DNA of 64,000 nt from UBA2136 sp047635695 (GCA_047635695.1 JBLILN010000005.1:45542-109541), one strand, 5' to 3'. Shown: positions 54,336-63,838, numbered from the stretch's first letter. Made by a program: numbers and translations. Notes: generated from the letters alone by a model not told the origin.

Positions 54336-54378
54336 AATGTGGTGCCCTAACTTTTATTAAAATCAGGCTATGATAGTA

Positions 54379-54407
54379 ATAATCCCCTGTAAATGACAAG
54401 GGATTAT
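54379..54407 (-). terminator. Hairpin after dsbD
   Basis: ATAATCCC and GGGATTAT form an 8-bp perfect stem 13 bases past the dsbD stop. The T-tract is poor, so it may be a leaky terminator before the symporter gene. Confidence 0.5.
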
Positions 54408-54419
54408 AATTTTATGTGC

Positions 54420-56591
54420 TTATTTAATAGACGTATTAAGCTCTGAAAGTGTTAAGATTTGACTTAATATTTGAGGGTTTTCTTTATCTGAAGGCGTATA
54501 CATGAGATATAGTGGTACGCCATAACGGTCAAACTTATTTAACTCGCTGCTTATGGTTTTATTTCTTGAAGTCCAGTCTGCCTGTAGCATTAAAATACCT
54601 TTTTCTTCAATTAACTTTCGTGCCTGATCAGTTTCTAAAACAAGCTTTTCATTGACCTTACAAGTAATGCACCAGTCAGCTGTGAAATTTACAAATACAG
54701 GTCGTTCAGCTGCAAGGCCTTTTTGTACTGCTTCACTTGACCATACACCCCATTCTATTGTGTTAGTTTTTGTTTTGTACCAAGTATCGAATGCGTGAAT
54801 TGTAAAGAAGAAGTAGACAATACCACATAGGAATATGAGTGTACCCAACCATCTTTTTAAGCGTGAGGAGCTTAATACATTCATGCGTCCAAATGTCCAT
54901 GTTGTTAATGATACGACAAACAGGGCGATGAATAAGAAGTAAACTTCATTGAGAGATGTTTGCCTTGCATAAACCCATGTAAGCCATAAAACGGTTGCGA
55001 ACATTGGGAACGCAAGGAAATGTTGAAATGTTATTTCCCAGGCGCCTGGCTTTGGTAATAAGTTTAAGAGGCGCTTTGAAAATGTTATGGCTAAATAAGG
55101 GAATGCTAAACCAAAGCCTAAAGCCCCAAATGTTGCGTAAATAATATCATTTGGTTGTGCAAGTGCAAATGCAATGGCTGTTGCCATGAAAGGTGCAGTG
55201 CAAGGCGTCGCAACCACTGTCATAAGCATACCACTAAAGAATGTGGCGATGGTGCCATGACCTGAAACAAGGTTTTGCAAACGACCAAACGATGCACCAA
55301 AATTAAAGACACTTGATAGCTGTAGGCCAACTAAAAGCATTAGCAATGAGAGGCTTGCAACAAAGAGGGGTGTTTGTAGCTGGAAACCCCAACCAAAGTC
55401 GGTGCCATTGTCTTTTAAGGTGATTATACTAAAGGCAAGTAAAGCAAAAGTGCAAAGAATACCTGCCGTATAAACAATACCATACCACCAGCTAAATTTA
55501 CTTTTTGCGTGGTGTATTAAGCTTAACGCTTTAAGTGAAAGGACTGGTAGAACACAAGGCATTAGGTTTAAAATTAAACCACCAAGGAAAGCAAAAAGAA
55601 GTGTCATTTGTAGTTTGCGATTCGTTTTGATATCTTCAAGAGTGAATTGTTTAGCGGCATCTTTTTGTAAAGTGACAGATTCAGGGTTTTCTTTATCAGC
55701 CGCTGTTGTTTGATTTGTCTTGTTTTGTTTTTCTGCTTTTATGACATTTTTGTTAACGGTAGACGTTGGTTCTGCAATAGTACTTATTGTAGAATCAATG
55801 ATAATAAATTGACGGTCATCTAAATTTAAAATGCCTTGCGCATTGTCGAATTTGCTTTTGTTGTATATGTCTTTTTGAAAAGTAAGTGTATAAATATTAT
55901 TTGATTCAGACCAGGTTTGCTTACTAGCGTCGTCTAAAAACCCTTCGGTTGAGGGCATGAAATGAGCAAATTTAGCTCCTTTTTCTAGGCCTTTTAATGT
56001 CATTGTGTAGGTGCTGTTATTAAGCGTTGTTGTTGCTTTAACTGCATTGTTAATTTTGGCAACTCTTACACTATGTATATTGAATAATTTAGCGTCAACT
56101 GAAGCTGTTTTGTTTGGTCCTAGTGTGAACGCTCTTTCAACGACGAGTTCTTCTGGAATGCATACTTCCTTGCATACAAGGTACTTGACATGAGCTGTCG
56201 CAAAAAGCGAAAAGTCTTTTTCTTTGTCCATGTATTGCGCTTGGTTAAAGTAAAGAGTTTGGTTCTTATAAATATAATTAACAATACCTGCGGTTTCATA
56301 ACGAGAAGGTGTTGGTGCTGTATTTTTTTCAGAGACCTTTACCTTTTTATCGAATGACCATTTTACTTCTGTTTTAAAGCCAGAATTACCTGGGTTCTCA
56401 GCATAAATATGCCATCCTGGTTGGATGTTTAGCACAACACCAATATTAAAAGGCTTGTCTGTAGGGATATTTTCTTCTTCGATTATAATGCGAGCACTTA
56501 CATGATTTTCTTGTGCTGAGGCGTTGAGGCTTAGGATTATAAATGAAAATGCAAAAGCAACTAAAGTTGTAAAAATGGATTTGTTGAACAT
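54420..56591 (-). CDS. dsbD: Thiol:disulfide interchange protein DsbD
   Basis: The 723-aa protein has a signal peptide (ending NASAQ), an N-terminal periplasmic immunoglobulin-like domain with a cysteine pair (VCKEVCIPEE), an eight-helix membrane domain with NLMPCVLPVLSL and VATPCTAPFM, and a C-terminal thioredoxin domain with CITC (FTADWCITCKVNEK). All three redox-active cysteine pairs are present. It carries electrons from cytoplasmic thioredoxin to periplasmic isomerases and c-type cytochrome maturation. Length is larger than E. coli DsbD because of the extended first domain. Confidence 0.94.
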   Translation of the reverse strand: MFNKSIFTTLVAFAFSFIILSLNASAQENHVSARIIIEEENIPTDKPFNIGVVLNIQPGWHIYAENPGNSGFKTEVKWSFDKKVKVSEKNTAPTPSRYETAGIVNYIYKNQTLYFNQAQYMDKEKDFSLFATAHVKYLVCKEVCIPEELVVERAFTLGPNKTASVDAKLFNIHSVRVAKINNAVKATTTLNNSTYTMTLKGLEKGAKFAHFMPSTEGFLDDASKQTWSESNNIYTLTFQKDIYNKSKFDNAQGILNLDDRQFIIIDSTISTIAEPTSTVNKNVIKAEKQNKTNQTTAADKENPESVTLQKDAAKQFTLEDIKTNRKLQMTLLFAFLGGLILNLMPCVLPVLSLKALSLIHHAKSKFSWWYGIVYTAGILCTFALLAFSIITLKDNGTDFGWGFQLQTPLFVASLSLLMLLVGLQLSSVFNFGASFGRLQNLVSGHGTIATFFSGMLMTVVATPCTAPFMATAIAFALAQPNDIIYATFGALGFGLAFPYLAITFSKRLLNLLPKPGAWEITFQHFLAFPMFATVLWLTWVYARQTSLNEVYFLFIALFVVSLTTWTFGRMNVLSSSRLKRWLGTLIFLCGIVYFFFTIHAFDTWYKTKTNTIEWGVWSSEAVQKGLAAERPVFVNFTADWCITCKVNEKLVLETDQARKLIEEKGILMLQADWTSRNKTISSELNKFDRYGVPLYLMYTPSDKENPQILSQILTLSELNTSIK

Positions 56592-56743
56592 TATTAATAG
56601 ACTTTCTTTTATCTTTCTTATTGGCGCTTTGCGCAGATCTCATGTAATATGTTAGTATGTTTTAACACATACTCCTTAAGTATGCCCTAATTTCACAGAT
56701 ATTTGGGTAAAAAAATAAAAAAGACAAAGGGTAAGTAGCCATA

Positions 56744-59251
56744 ATGTCAAAGATGCATGAAAGCACCGTTGAAAAAAAAAGTAATCCTATAACGCTGTTC
56801 CTGTTTATGTTTGGTGTTATTGTGAGTTTCCTTGCTCTTGTAATCTCGATTGAGATTATTCTTTTAGACCCACCAGGTGTGTTGATTGATGACCTACAGC
56901 AATATCATAAGCAGTACACATCTCTGGAGGCACCAAAAGGGCGCTTAGATGTTTTAACGCTTAAAATAGAACTTTATAAAGCTGTTGTTTCACAGCATTT
57001 AACTCTACTTGCAATTCCTGTCACTATTTTATCATTGGTGATGACCTTGATCATGGGCTTAAGCCGTAAAGCTATGGTCGGTGATTTACTTGAGCGTATT
57101 AATCAACATAGACGTGTGCTTTCTCAAGAACGTAAACGTAAAAAAGACGCTCTTATTCAGTTAGAAAAATCGGAAGACCATCTGCACCAAATTCATGAGC
57201 AGTTAACGGAAGCTTTCCTTGTTATCAATAAAGATGAGCGCTTTCATCATGCTAACCGCGTGGCCGTCCATTTATTGTCTAAATGGAATAGAACACCCAA
57301 GTCTGTAAGACATTATTTAGAGCAACCTGTTGAGGCTTTTATACCTGATTACCATACCTGCGGGTTAGGTTTGTGCGTTCAAGACGCTATTAGTAAAAAA
57401 ATATCTTGGCAAAAAGAACTTTATTTGGAAACGATAGACACTTGGCTACAGGTTCGCGTTTACCCTACAGGCGGTGAGTTTGCATATGTTTATATGCGAG
57501 ATATTAGTGATGAGAAAAAACCAGATCAGCTAAAACGTTTAGGTGAAAACATTGTAGGTGCTATTGCTGAAACATCTCCTTCTGCTATCGCTATTTTAGA
57601 TAGGCAGTGGAATTATATTGTTGTGAGTAAGCAATGGCGTGAAGATTTTAACCTTTTAGATAAAGACCTTATCGGTAAAAACCATAAAGCTATTATGCCA
57701 AGGCTCCCTGGTAAATGGCAAGCTGTTGAAGGGCAAATACTTGAAGGTAAAACTGTGAAAAGTGAAGCGATGCTTTTCCAGGTCAACGGTAAAGATGAAC
57801 ATGTTTCATGGGAGATTTCACCTTGGCTTGTGGGGGATAAAATACAAGGCTATATTATGTATGCTTCAATTATTACAGAAACATACCATAATAAAGAGAA
57901 GTTGGAGCAGCAGCGCGAACGTGAGCATCAACTGGCTTATCATGATATATTAACAGGCCTACCTAATAGACAACTTTTCTACGATCGCCTAACAATGGGG
58001 CTTGCACATGCTTACCGTAACTTAGGTAAAATTGCATTATTCTTTCTCGACTTAGATGGCTTTAAAGGTATTAACGATACATTAGGCCATGATATTGGTG
58101 ATATGCTACTTAAAGAGGTTGCGGTGCGACTGAAAGAATGTGTCAGAGATACCGACACGGTTGCACGTCTTGGTGGTGATGAATTTTGTATTATCTTAAA
58201 TGGTATTTCCTCAGAAGAAGATGCTGTACACGTTGCGGCTAAAATCATTAAAAACATTAACAATGTCTTCCGTTTTGGCGAACAAGATGTTTATGTTTCT
58301 ACCAGTATTGGTATTAGTTTGTATCCTCTTGATGGCAGCACAAGTGCAGAGCTTATTAAAAAAGCAGATAGCGCGATGTATTGGTCTAAAGAAGGTGGTA
58401 AAAACCAAGCTAATTTCTTCACCAAAGAATTTAACACTGGCGATACATTGGCCATTGAGACAGATGTAACCGATGAAAATCAAGTGGTGACATCACGTGA
58501 TTTAGAGGCGCACATTCGTACAGCACTACAAAAAGAAGAAATAGAAACATTTTTCCAACCGCAAATTAATTATAAAACACAGGAAGTGTTTGGTTTAGAA
58601 GCTTTGATCCGTTGGAACCATCCCGATGCTGGTATGTTGGAACCACGCAAGTTCCTTAATATTGCAGAAAATACAGGTATGATTCTACCTATGGGTGAAA
58701 AAGTTTTAGAGGATGTTGCTCAAAAGGCTGAGGAATGGCGCCGTTTGTCAGGTAATCCTTTAACATTTAGTGTTAATTTTTCAACAAGGCAGTTGAAAGA
58801 TAAGTCTTTGCCAAAGCGTATTAAAAAAGTTTTCTCTCAGTACAAAGTACCACTTGAGTGGCTGGTTGTAGAAGTGCCAGAACGTGTTCTTTTAGATGGT
58901 GATGAGGCTATTCTCAGTACATTATCAATTCTGAATGAGCTTGGCTGTAAAGTTTATGTAGATGATTTTGGTTTGGGTTACACGTCAATGCAGCAACTCG
59001 AAGGTTTGCCTTTGAGCGGTATTAAAATCCATGAAAGTTTTGTCCATAACGCTTTAAATAGTACGGAAGATAAGGCAAAATTGTCAGCTATGATTGCCTT
59101 GGCTCATAATTTAAATATTAAAGTGATTGCTGAAGGTGTTGAAACGAAGGAACAAGCTGAATTTCTTGTTGAACAAGGGTGTGAAAATATCCAAGGTTTT
59201 GTTGTAGCTAAACCCGTTAAACCTAAAGAAATTATTGAGCTGTTCAACTAA
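56744..59251 (+). CDS. Membrane-bound PAS-GGDEF-EAL c-di-GMP protein
   Basis: The 835-aa protein has two transmembrane helices (about 17-42 and 82-104), a short coiled coil, two PAS-like sensor regions (about 145-250 and 265-385), a GGDEF domain with LGGDEFC near residue 477 and an inhibitory RDTD site five residues before, and an EAL domain with GLEALIRWNHP near 619, YVDDFGLGYTS and IAEGVETKEQAE. Both catalytic motifs look intact, so it may make or break down c-di-GMP depending on its sensors. It is followed by pheA after 33 bases. Confidence 0.93.
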   Translation: MSKMHESTVEKKSNPITLFLFMFGVIVSFLALVISIEIILLDPPGVLIDDLQQYHKQYTSLEAPKGRLDVLTLKIELYKAVVSQHLTLLAIPVTILSLVMTLIMGLSRKAMVGDLLERINQHRRVLSQERKRKKDALIQLEKSEDHLHQIHEQLTEAFLVINKDERFHHANRVAVHLLSKWNRTPKSVRHYLEQPVEAFIPDYHTCGLGLCVQDAISKKISWQKELYLETIDTWLQVRVYPTGGEFAYVYMRDISDEKKPDQLKRLGENIVGAIAETSPSAIAILDRQWNYIVVSKQWREDFNLLDKDLIGKNHKAIMPRLPGKWQAVEGQILEGKTVKSEAMLFQVNGKDEHVSWEISPWLVGDKIQGYIMYASIITETYHNKEKLEQQREREHQLAYHDILTGLPNRQLFYDRLTMGLAHAYRNLGKIALFFLDLDGFKGINDTLGHDIGDMLLKEVAVRLKECVRDTDTVARLGGDEFCIILNGISSEEDAVHVAAKIIKNINNVFRFGEQDVYVSTSIGISLYPLDGSTSAELIKKADSAMYWSKEGGKNQANFFTKEFNTGDTLAIETDVTDENQVVTSRDLEAHIRTALQKEEIETFFQPQINYKTQEVFGLEALIRWNHPDAGMLEPRKFLNIAENTGMILPMGEKVLEDVAQKAEEWRRLSGNPLTFSVNFSTRQLKDKSLPKRIKKVFSQYKVPLEWLVVEVPERVLLDGDEAILSTLSILNELGCKVYVDDFGLGYTSMQQLEGLPLSGIKIHESFVHNALNSTEDKAKLSAMIALAHNLNIKVIAEGVETKEQAEFLVEQGCENIQGFVVAKPVKPKEIIELFN

Positions 59252-59284
59252 AACCATTAATATACTTTAAAGGAATTAACTTTA

Positions 59285-60127
59285 ATGCCTAAGTTTAAAA
59301 TAGCCCTCCAGGGAAAAATCGGTGCATATAGTTACCTTGCATGTCAGCATCTTTACCCAAACTTGCAGGCGCTTGAATGTCATTCATTCCGTGATGTTAT
59401 GGACAGAGTTAAAAGTGGAGAAGCTAAGTACGGTATGATACCTGTTGAAAACTCAACAGCGGGTAGGGTTGCGGATGTACATAATTTATTACGAGAAATG
59501 GATGTTAATATTATCCGTGAATATTTTATGCCGATCAATCATTGCTTGCTTGCTCCAAAAGGCACAACACTAAAGACAATTAAAACAGTTTATTCCCATG
59601 TACAGGCTTTGTCACAATGCGATCTAAATATCTCTAAAAATGGCTTTAGAAAACAAGAAATGGCAGATACAGCAGGTGCCGCAAAATGGGTTTCTGAACA
59701 GGCTGGAAATGAATGTGCGGCTATTTCATCAGAGCCGTCCGCCAAAGAATATGGTTTAGAAGTATTGGTGAATGGCTATCAAGATACAGGACATAATACA
59801 ACAAGGTTTATTGTGGTTAGCCAAGGGGCATTAGAGCATAGTTTTGATCAGGGAAGCTATATTACAACGATTGTTTTCAAAGTGAAAAACATGCCAGCCG
59901 CTCTTTATAAAGTTTTAGGCGGTTTTGCTACAAATAAAGTGAATGTGCTTAAAATTGAAAGTTATTTTGTTGATGGTGGCTTTAAATCAACTCAGTTTTG
60001 TATGGACATTGAAGCTCATATAGATGAAAAACGGATGAAAAATGCTATGAAAGAGTTGGGTTTTTTCGCTAATAGCGTTAAAATTTTAGGCTGTTATCCA
60101 GCACATAAATTTAGAAAACAATTATAA
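59285..60127 (+). CDS. pheA: Prephenate dehydratase
   Basis: The 280-aa enzyme has the catalytic domain with the TRF motif (NTTRFIVV) and a C-terminal ACT domain. The phenylalanine-binding ESRP motif of the ACT domain reads ESYF (LKIESYFVDGG), as is common in alphaproteobacterial enzymes. It converts prephenate to phenylpyruvate in phenylalanine synthesis. No chorismate mutase domain is fused. Confidence 0.95.
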   Translation: MPKFKIALQGKIGAYSYLACQHLYPNLQALECHSFRDVMDRVKSGEAKYGMIPVENSTAGRVADVHNLLREMDVNIIREYFMPINHCLLAPKGTTLKTIKTVYSHVQALSQCDLNISKNGFRKQEMADTAGAAKWVSEQAGNECAAISSEPSAKEYGLEVLVNGYQDTGHNTTRFIVVSQGALEHSFDQGSYITTIVFKVKNMPAALYKVLGGFATNKVNVLKIESYFVDGGFKSTQFCMDIEAHIDEKRMKNAMKELGFFANSVKILGCYPAHKFRKQL

Positions 60128-60196
60128 TTCTTCTGTTTTTTTATCACATAGGTATTTTTATTTTAGATCACTTAAAAATAAAATTTCATTTAGGGG

Positions 60197-60225
60197 TTGC
60201 AATACAAGGTATACAAAATTACAAT
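60197..60225 (+). promoter_or_regulatory. Promoter of the 60290 small gene
   Basis: TTGCAA (60197-60202) and TACAAT (60220-60225) are 17 bases apart. A TATAAT at 60230-60235 is an alternative -10. Either would start transcription 45-60 bases before the small gene. Confidence 0.5.
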
Positions 60226-60289
60226 AGTATATAATAACTCGCATTAAAAGTGAGCTTAAAGATAAATAATTAGTATAAAGGTATGTTAA

Positions 60290-60484
60290 ATGTATTTGTT
60301 TGAAAAAATTAAATTACCAAAAGCATTGGCAAAGGCCACAGGCTCTAAAATGAAATTTGCCATTGGTGAGGTTGGTGATTTTGAACAAACATATAACCAA
60401 AAAATAGCACTCCTAGACGAAATGCCTTCTGTAAACGAATGTGCCACAGAAGAGCTAGACCCTAACCGTCCGCGTATTATGTAA
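60290..60484 (+). CDS. Small unknown protein (64 aa)
   Basis: The product opens MYLFEKIKLPKALAKATGSK with a basic amphipathic N-terminus and turns acidic later, ending DPNRPRIM. AAAGG lies 10 bases before the ATG, a promoter lies upstream and a terminator downstream, so it is a complete small transcription unit. No family recognised. Confidence 0.65.
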   Translation: MYLFEKIKLPKALAKATGSKMKFAIGEVGDFEQTYNQKIALLDEMPSVNECATEELDPNRPRIM

Positions 60485-60494
60485 GACATCTTAT

Positions 60495-60525
60495 AAAAAA
60501 TAGGCGCCTTTGGCGTCATTTTTTT
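60495..60525 (+). terminator. Intrinsic terminator of the small gene
   Basis: An A-rich run, a GC stem (GCGCC/GGCGT with a TTT loop) and a T-rich tail form an imperfect but likely terminator 10 bases past the stop. Confidence 0.65.
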
Positions 60526-60641
60526 GCCTTAAAACCACAGTCACCACGTTAAGTGCTATCAATAACAGTCAAAAAATTCACACTATTTTATAGTTTGTGT
60601 TAAGGTTGGTTTTTAATTTAATTTACGAAAGAATAAAAGCA

Positions 60642-61262
60642 ATGACTTTTAACCCAATGGCAAGTCTCGTACCTATGGTTGTTGAACAAACAGCAAGAGG
60701 TGAGCGCTCATACGACATCTTTTCACGCCTCTTAAAAGAACGTGTAATTTTCTTAAACGGCCAAGTAGAAGACAATATGGCGAACTTAATTGTTGCACAG
60801 CTTTTATTCCTAGAGTCAGAAGATCCTAATGCTGATATTTCCATTTACATTAACAGTCCAGGTGGCTCTGTCACTGCGGGTATGGCTATTTATGATACGA
60901 TGAAATACATTCGTCCTAGCATTGCAACAATTTGCATGGGGCAAGCATGCTCTATGGGTGCTTTCCTTTTAAGTGCAGGTACAAAAGGTAAACGTTATGC
61001 GTTAGAAAATGCACGTGTGATGATTCACCAACCACTTGGTGGTTACCAAGGTCAGGCATCTGATATTGAAATTCACGCCAAAGAAATTTTAGAATTGCGT
61101 GACCGTTTAAATAAAATATTATCAGAAAATACAGGTAAGAACATTAAGGATATTGCAAAAGACACGGACCGTGATAATTTCATGACCGCAGAAGATGCAC
61201 AAAAATATGGTCTTATTGATGAAGTTTTAAAGGAACGTCCTGTCGCAGAAACTGATAAATAG
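60642..61262 (+). CDS. clpP: ATP-dependent Clp protease proteolytic subunit
   Basis: The 206-aa protein has the full catalytic triad: Ser104 (ACSMGAF), His129 (MIHQPLGG) and Asp178 (DRDNF). I start it at 60642, which gives the usual N-terminus ...LVPMVVEQTARGERSYDIFSRLL; a longer frame from 60597 has no match in the family. ClpP forms a 14-mer chamber fed by ClpX or ClpA. The usual downstream clpX is missing; a second ClpP-like gene follows instead. Confidence 0.96.
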   Translation: MTFNPMASLVPMVVEQTARGERSYDIFSRLLKERVIFLNGQVEDNMANLIVAQLLFLESEDPNADISIYINSPGGSVTAGMAIYDTMKYIRPSIATICMGQACSMGAFLLSAGTKGKRYALENARVMIHQPLGGYQGQASDIEIHAKEILELRDRLNKILSENTGKNIKDIAKDTDRDNFMTAEDAQKYGLIDEVLKERPVAETDK

Positions 61263-61279
61263 ATATCTATCTGAAATAT

Positions 61280-61312
61280 ATAAAAAAAGCATCGATAAGG
61301 TGCTTTTTTTTA
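61280..61312 (+). terminator. Intrinsic terminator after clpP
   Basis: GCATC pairs with GGTGC (one T-G pair), flanked by A7 and T8, 18 bases after the clpP stop. Confidence 0.8.
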
Positions 61313-61449
61313 TGAAAAAAAATTATTTTTATTTTATTTGTATACGTTTTGGTGTTACAATATTTTTAATTAATGAATTAACTATCTTTTTTTACCTTTA
61401 ACTATATGAATTACAACCCTGTAATCCCTTGAACTTCTATCTACCCTAT

Positions 61450-61470
61450 GCGCATTTCTGCGCTTTTTTT
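61450..61470 (+). promoter_or_regulatory. Attenuator-like hairpin in the leader of the second clpP gene
   Basis: GCGCA-TTTC-TGCGC is a perfect 5-bp GC-rich stem followed directly by seven T residues. It lies 21 bases before the ATG at 61492, and the GGAGG ribosome binding site follows it. A transcript starting upstream would have to read through it to reach the gene. Confidence 0.6.
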
Positions 61471-61491
61471 ATACCCTTGGAGGTATTTATT

Positions 61492-62421
61492 ATGAATAAG
61501 AATCTACCTAATTCGCGTAAAATGCGAACTTTAATGCAAGGCTATTGCGATGCAAATCCAGAGCTTGTTAAAAGTATGTTACCGGAAGCAATGCGTATCA
61601 ATCCTTCCGTTATAATTGAAAAGAATAGTCGCCCCATGTCTATTGATCCCGTATCTCACATGTTACAAAACCGTATTATATTTTATACGGGACAAGTAGA
61701 TGAGATAACAGCAGAGCTTGCCACAACACAGCTTTTATTTTTAGAAGCTGAAAACCCAGGTGCAGATATTAATATGAATATCGCTAGCCCAGGTGGTATG
61801 GTTTATTACGGCCTTGGTGTTATTGATACAATGAATATCATTTCTTGTGATGTTGCAACTGTAGGGCATAGTTTACAAATGTCTATGGGTGCAATGACTC
61901 TCATTAATGGTACGCCAGGCAAGCGTTATGCTTTACCTGAAAGCCGTATTATGATTCACCAGCCATCTGGTGGTGGGCAAGGTACAGCTTCTGCTATGGC
62001 TGCGAGTCAAATTGAAATTAACTATTTAAAAGCGAAGCTTTTAGAAGATATCGCAAAAAAATCAGGCATTAGCATTGAACACGCCTTATACCTTTGTGAA
62101 AAAGATAATTTTTTCAAACCACGCAGAGCCCTAGAGCTTGGTTCTAAAGGTATTATTGATGGTATTGTGGTTGGCCGTGAAAAGGTTGTTCCTGTTACAG
62201 ATGAGGACTTGAAGGCAAATCCAAATAAAAAGCCTGATTTACCCGCATCGATCATTTTAAAACGTGGTGACAAGCGTTTAGATGAACAATGTGATGATCT
62301 TTCTGATACGATTAAACTTATAAATAGCTTTAATATAGACGATAATTTTGAGCGTAAGCTTATTACACGTGTTGATGCTGAAATTGAAGCAATGCACAAG
62401 AAAAACGGTACAAAAGAATAA
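61492..62421 (+). CDS. ClpP-family serine protease paralogue with N- and C-terminal extensions
   Basis: The 309-aa protein contains a ClpP domain at about 50-230 with an apparently intact triad: Ser131 (QMSMGAM), His156 (MIHQPSGG) and Asp205 (EKDNF). It has about 27 extra residues in front and about 80 behind (ending in charged helices, FERKLITRVDAEIEAMHKK). GGAGG lies 8 bases before the ATG at 61492. Extra ClpP paralogues can form mixed rings with ClpP or act alone; the extensions are not standard. It lies 230 bases after clpP but has its own leader, so it is probably regulated separately. Confidence 0.88.
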   Translation: MNKNLPNSRKMRTLMQGYCDANPELVKSMLPEAMRINPSVIIEKNSRPMSIDPVSHMLQNRIIFYTGQVDEITAELATTQLLFLEAENPGADINMNIASPGGMVYYGLGVIDTMNIISCDVATVGHSLQMSMGAMTLINGTPGKRYALPESRIMIHQPSGGGQGTASAMAASQIEINYLKAKLLEDIAKKSGISIEHALYLCEKDNFFKPRRALELGSKGIIDGIVVGREKVVPVTDEDLKANPNKKPDLPASIILKRGDKRLDEQCDDLSDTIKLINSFNIDDNFERKLITRVDAEIEAMHKKNGTKE

Positions 62422-62440
62422 TAACTGTTAGCGAAATTAA

Positions 62441-62468
62441 AAACTGCCCTTGTAGGGCAGTTTTTTTT
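62441..62468 (+). terminator. Intrinsic terminator
   Basis: AAACTGCCCT-TGT-AGGGCAGTTT with T8 ends the clpP-paralogue gene. Confidence 0.88.
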
Positions 62469-62532
62469 GTCTTTATGTTGACAAAAAGAGGCTAAATCTG
62501 CACACTCAAACTTAATATAAAAAATAAAGGTA

Positions 62533-62874
62533 ATGAACCCCATGTTAATGACAACAACTCCCTTTGTAGAAGGCTACCGTATTCGCCGTTATGGGCCACT
62601 TGTAGCTTCTGAAGCTGTTATGGGTACCAACCTTTTTAAAGACTATTTTGCTAAAATTCGTGACGTTGTCGGTGGACGAAGTGGTGCTTTCCAAAGCTCA
62701 CTCGCTGATGCACGTGAAGCTATTATGCATGAAGTTCAAGAGCAAGCTAAAAAAGCAGACTGCAATGCCATTATCGGTATTGACCTTGACTATGGTGAAG
62801 TTTCTGGTAAGGACCGCACGATGTTGGTTGTTGCTATTACAGGTACTTCTGTTTTTATCGAACCCATTGCTTAA
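62533..62874 (+). CDS. YbjQ/UPF0145 family protein
   Basis: The 113-aa protein has the family pattern: an N-terminal TTPFVEGYRI, then GTNLFKDYFAKIRDVVGGRSGAF and AREAIMHEVQEQAKKADCNAIIGIDLDY. YbjQ proteins form pentamers; their role is unknown, although a heavy-metal link has been suggested. AAAGG precedes the start. It is a single gene between two terminators or gaps. Confidence 0.9.
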   Translation: MNPMLMTTTPFVEGYRIRRYGPLVASEAVMGTNLFKDYFAKIRDVVGGRSGAFQSSLADAREAIMHEVQEQAKKADCNAIIGIDLDYGEVSGKDRTMLVVAITGTSVFIEPIA

Positions 62875-63073
62875 AATAAAGCCTATAAAACACACTTTTT
62901 AAGATTAAATTCATACACTTGCATTTTATGCTTGCATTTACATGTGAATTTCTGTATACATAAATCCATCAGTTGGTACGTATCTAATTTTTTGAACGTA
63001 ACCATTTCATTAAAAGGCTATTGAGCCTTACATTTCAGTAATATAAATAGATAAATAAATCGTATCACTTCAT

Positions 63074-63089
63074 GCACTATGGGTAGTGC
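63074..63089 (+). promoter_or_regulatory. Leader hairpin before the 63117 gene
   Basis: GCACTA-TGGG-TAGTGC is a perfect 6-bp stem followed by TTTGTTG, 27 bases before the ATG and upstream of the GGAG ribosome binding site. Confidence 0.45.
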
Positions 63090-63116
63090 TTTGTTGTGGT
63101 ATATAGGAGATATTAT

Positions 63117-63659
63117 ATGCAAGATTATACTTTTGATAATGTGCAACATGCACTTATATGGGCAACCGAAATATTACGGAGCAATACTTTTCCAAAAATT
63201 AGTAATATTTACATAAAAGAGGCACTTTCCAGCCGAGAAGATGTAAAGCAAAGAGCTTGGTCCGGTTGGCGGGAAGATTTACCCGCAGATCAAGAAGAAG
63301 TGACATTATTGGCGATGAAAGTTTACCGTTCGGTAAAAAATATACCATCTATGGATCAAGAGCTTGTACTGATGAAGTATTGGGGCGATTATTACGATAA
63401 AGCATATTTAAAAAGTACACTACAAATTAAAGAAGCAATGCGTCAAAGAGGTCAGCACTTGCGTTTGAACTATCGTTTTAGTTTACGACAAATGGCTGCT
63501 ATAAAAGAAAATCATTTTCGTAAAATTCATAAGAATATATTAAGAATTGAAGCGGAATTACAGCGTAATTTAGTCGGAAAAGGCATGGTACTGCCACAAG
63601 TAGATACATGTGAGGAACAAAAATTAATCGTTAAAACAAACTATCACATTGAGATGTAG
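63117..63659 (+). CDS. Unknown, possibly phage-derived protein
   Basis: The 180-aa protein (opens MQDYTFDNVQHALIWATEIL) is helical and charged, with a segment of Arg and Gln (AMRQRGQHLRLNYRFSLRQM) that resembles DNA-binding regions of phage regulators, but I cannot name a family. I start it at 63117 because GGAG lies 8 bases upstream. It is next to a phage-type HTH fragment at the window edge, so both may belong to a prophage remnant. Confidence 0.6.
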   Translation: MQDYTFDNVQHALIWATEILRSNTFPKISNIYIKEALSSREDVKQRAWSGWREDLPADQEEVTLLAMKVYRSVKNIPSMDQELVLMKYWGDYYDKAYLKSTLQIKEAMRQRGQHLRLNYRFSLRQMAAIKENHFRKIHKNILRIEAELQRNLVGKGMVLPQVDTCEEQKLIVKTNYHIEM

Positions 63660-63781
63660 CTAATTTTAGGAACAGCTGATTTGACTTTAGGAACAAATTA
63701 TACCAATATATAGCCAGAGTGAGGATAGAAGTAGGGCGAAGCCAAGCAACTATTTTTATACCACTTACTGGATTTTATATT

Positions 63782-63811
63782 AAAAAGCCTTGCACGTTGC
63801 AGGGCTTTTTT
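63782..63811 (+). terminator. Intrinsic terminator
   Basis: AAAAAGCC-T-TGCA pairs with TGCA-G-GGCTTTTT around a CGT loop. It lies 122 bases after the preceding gene. Confidence 0.8.
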
Positions 63812-63838
63812 GTTGCCGTCAATAAAAAAGGAAATGTT

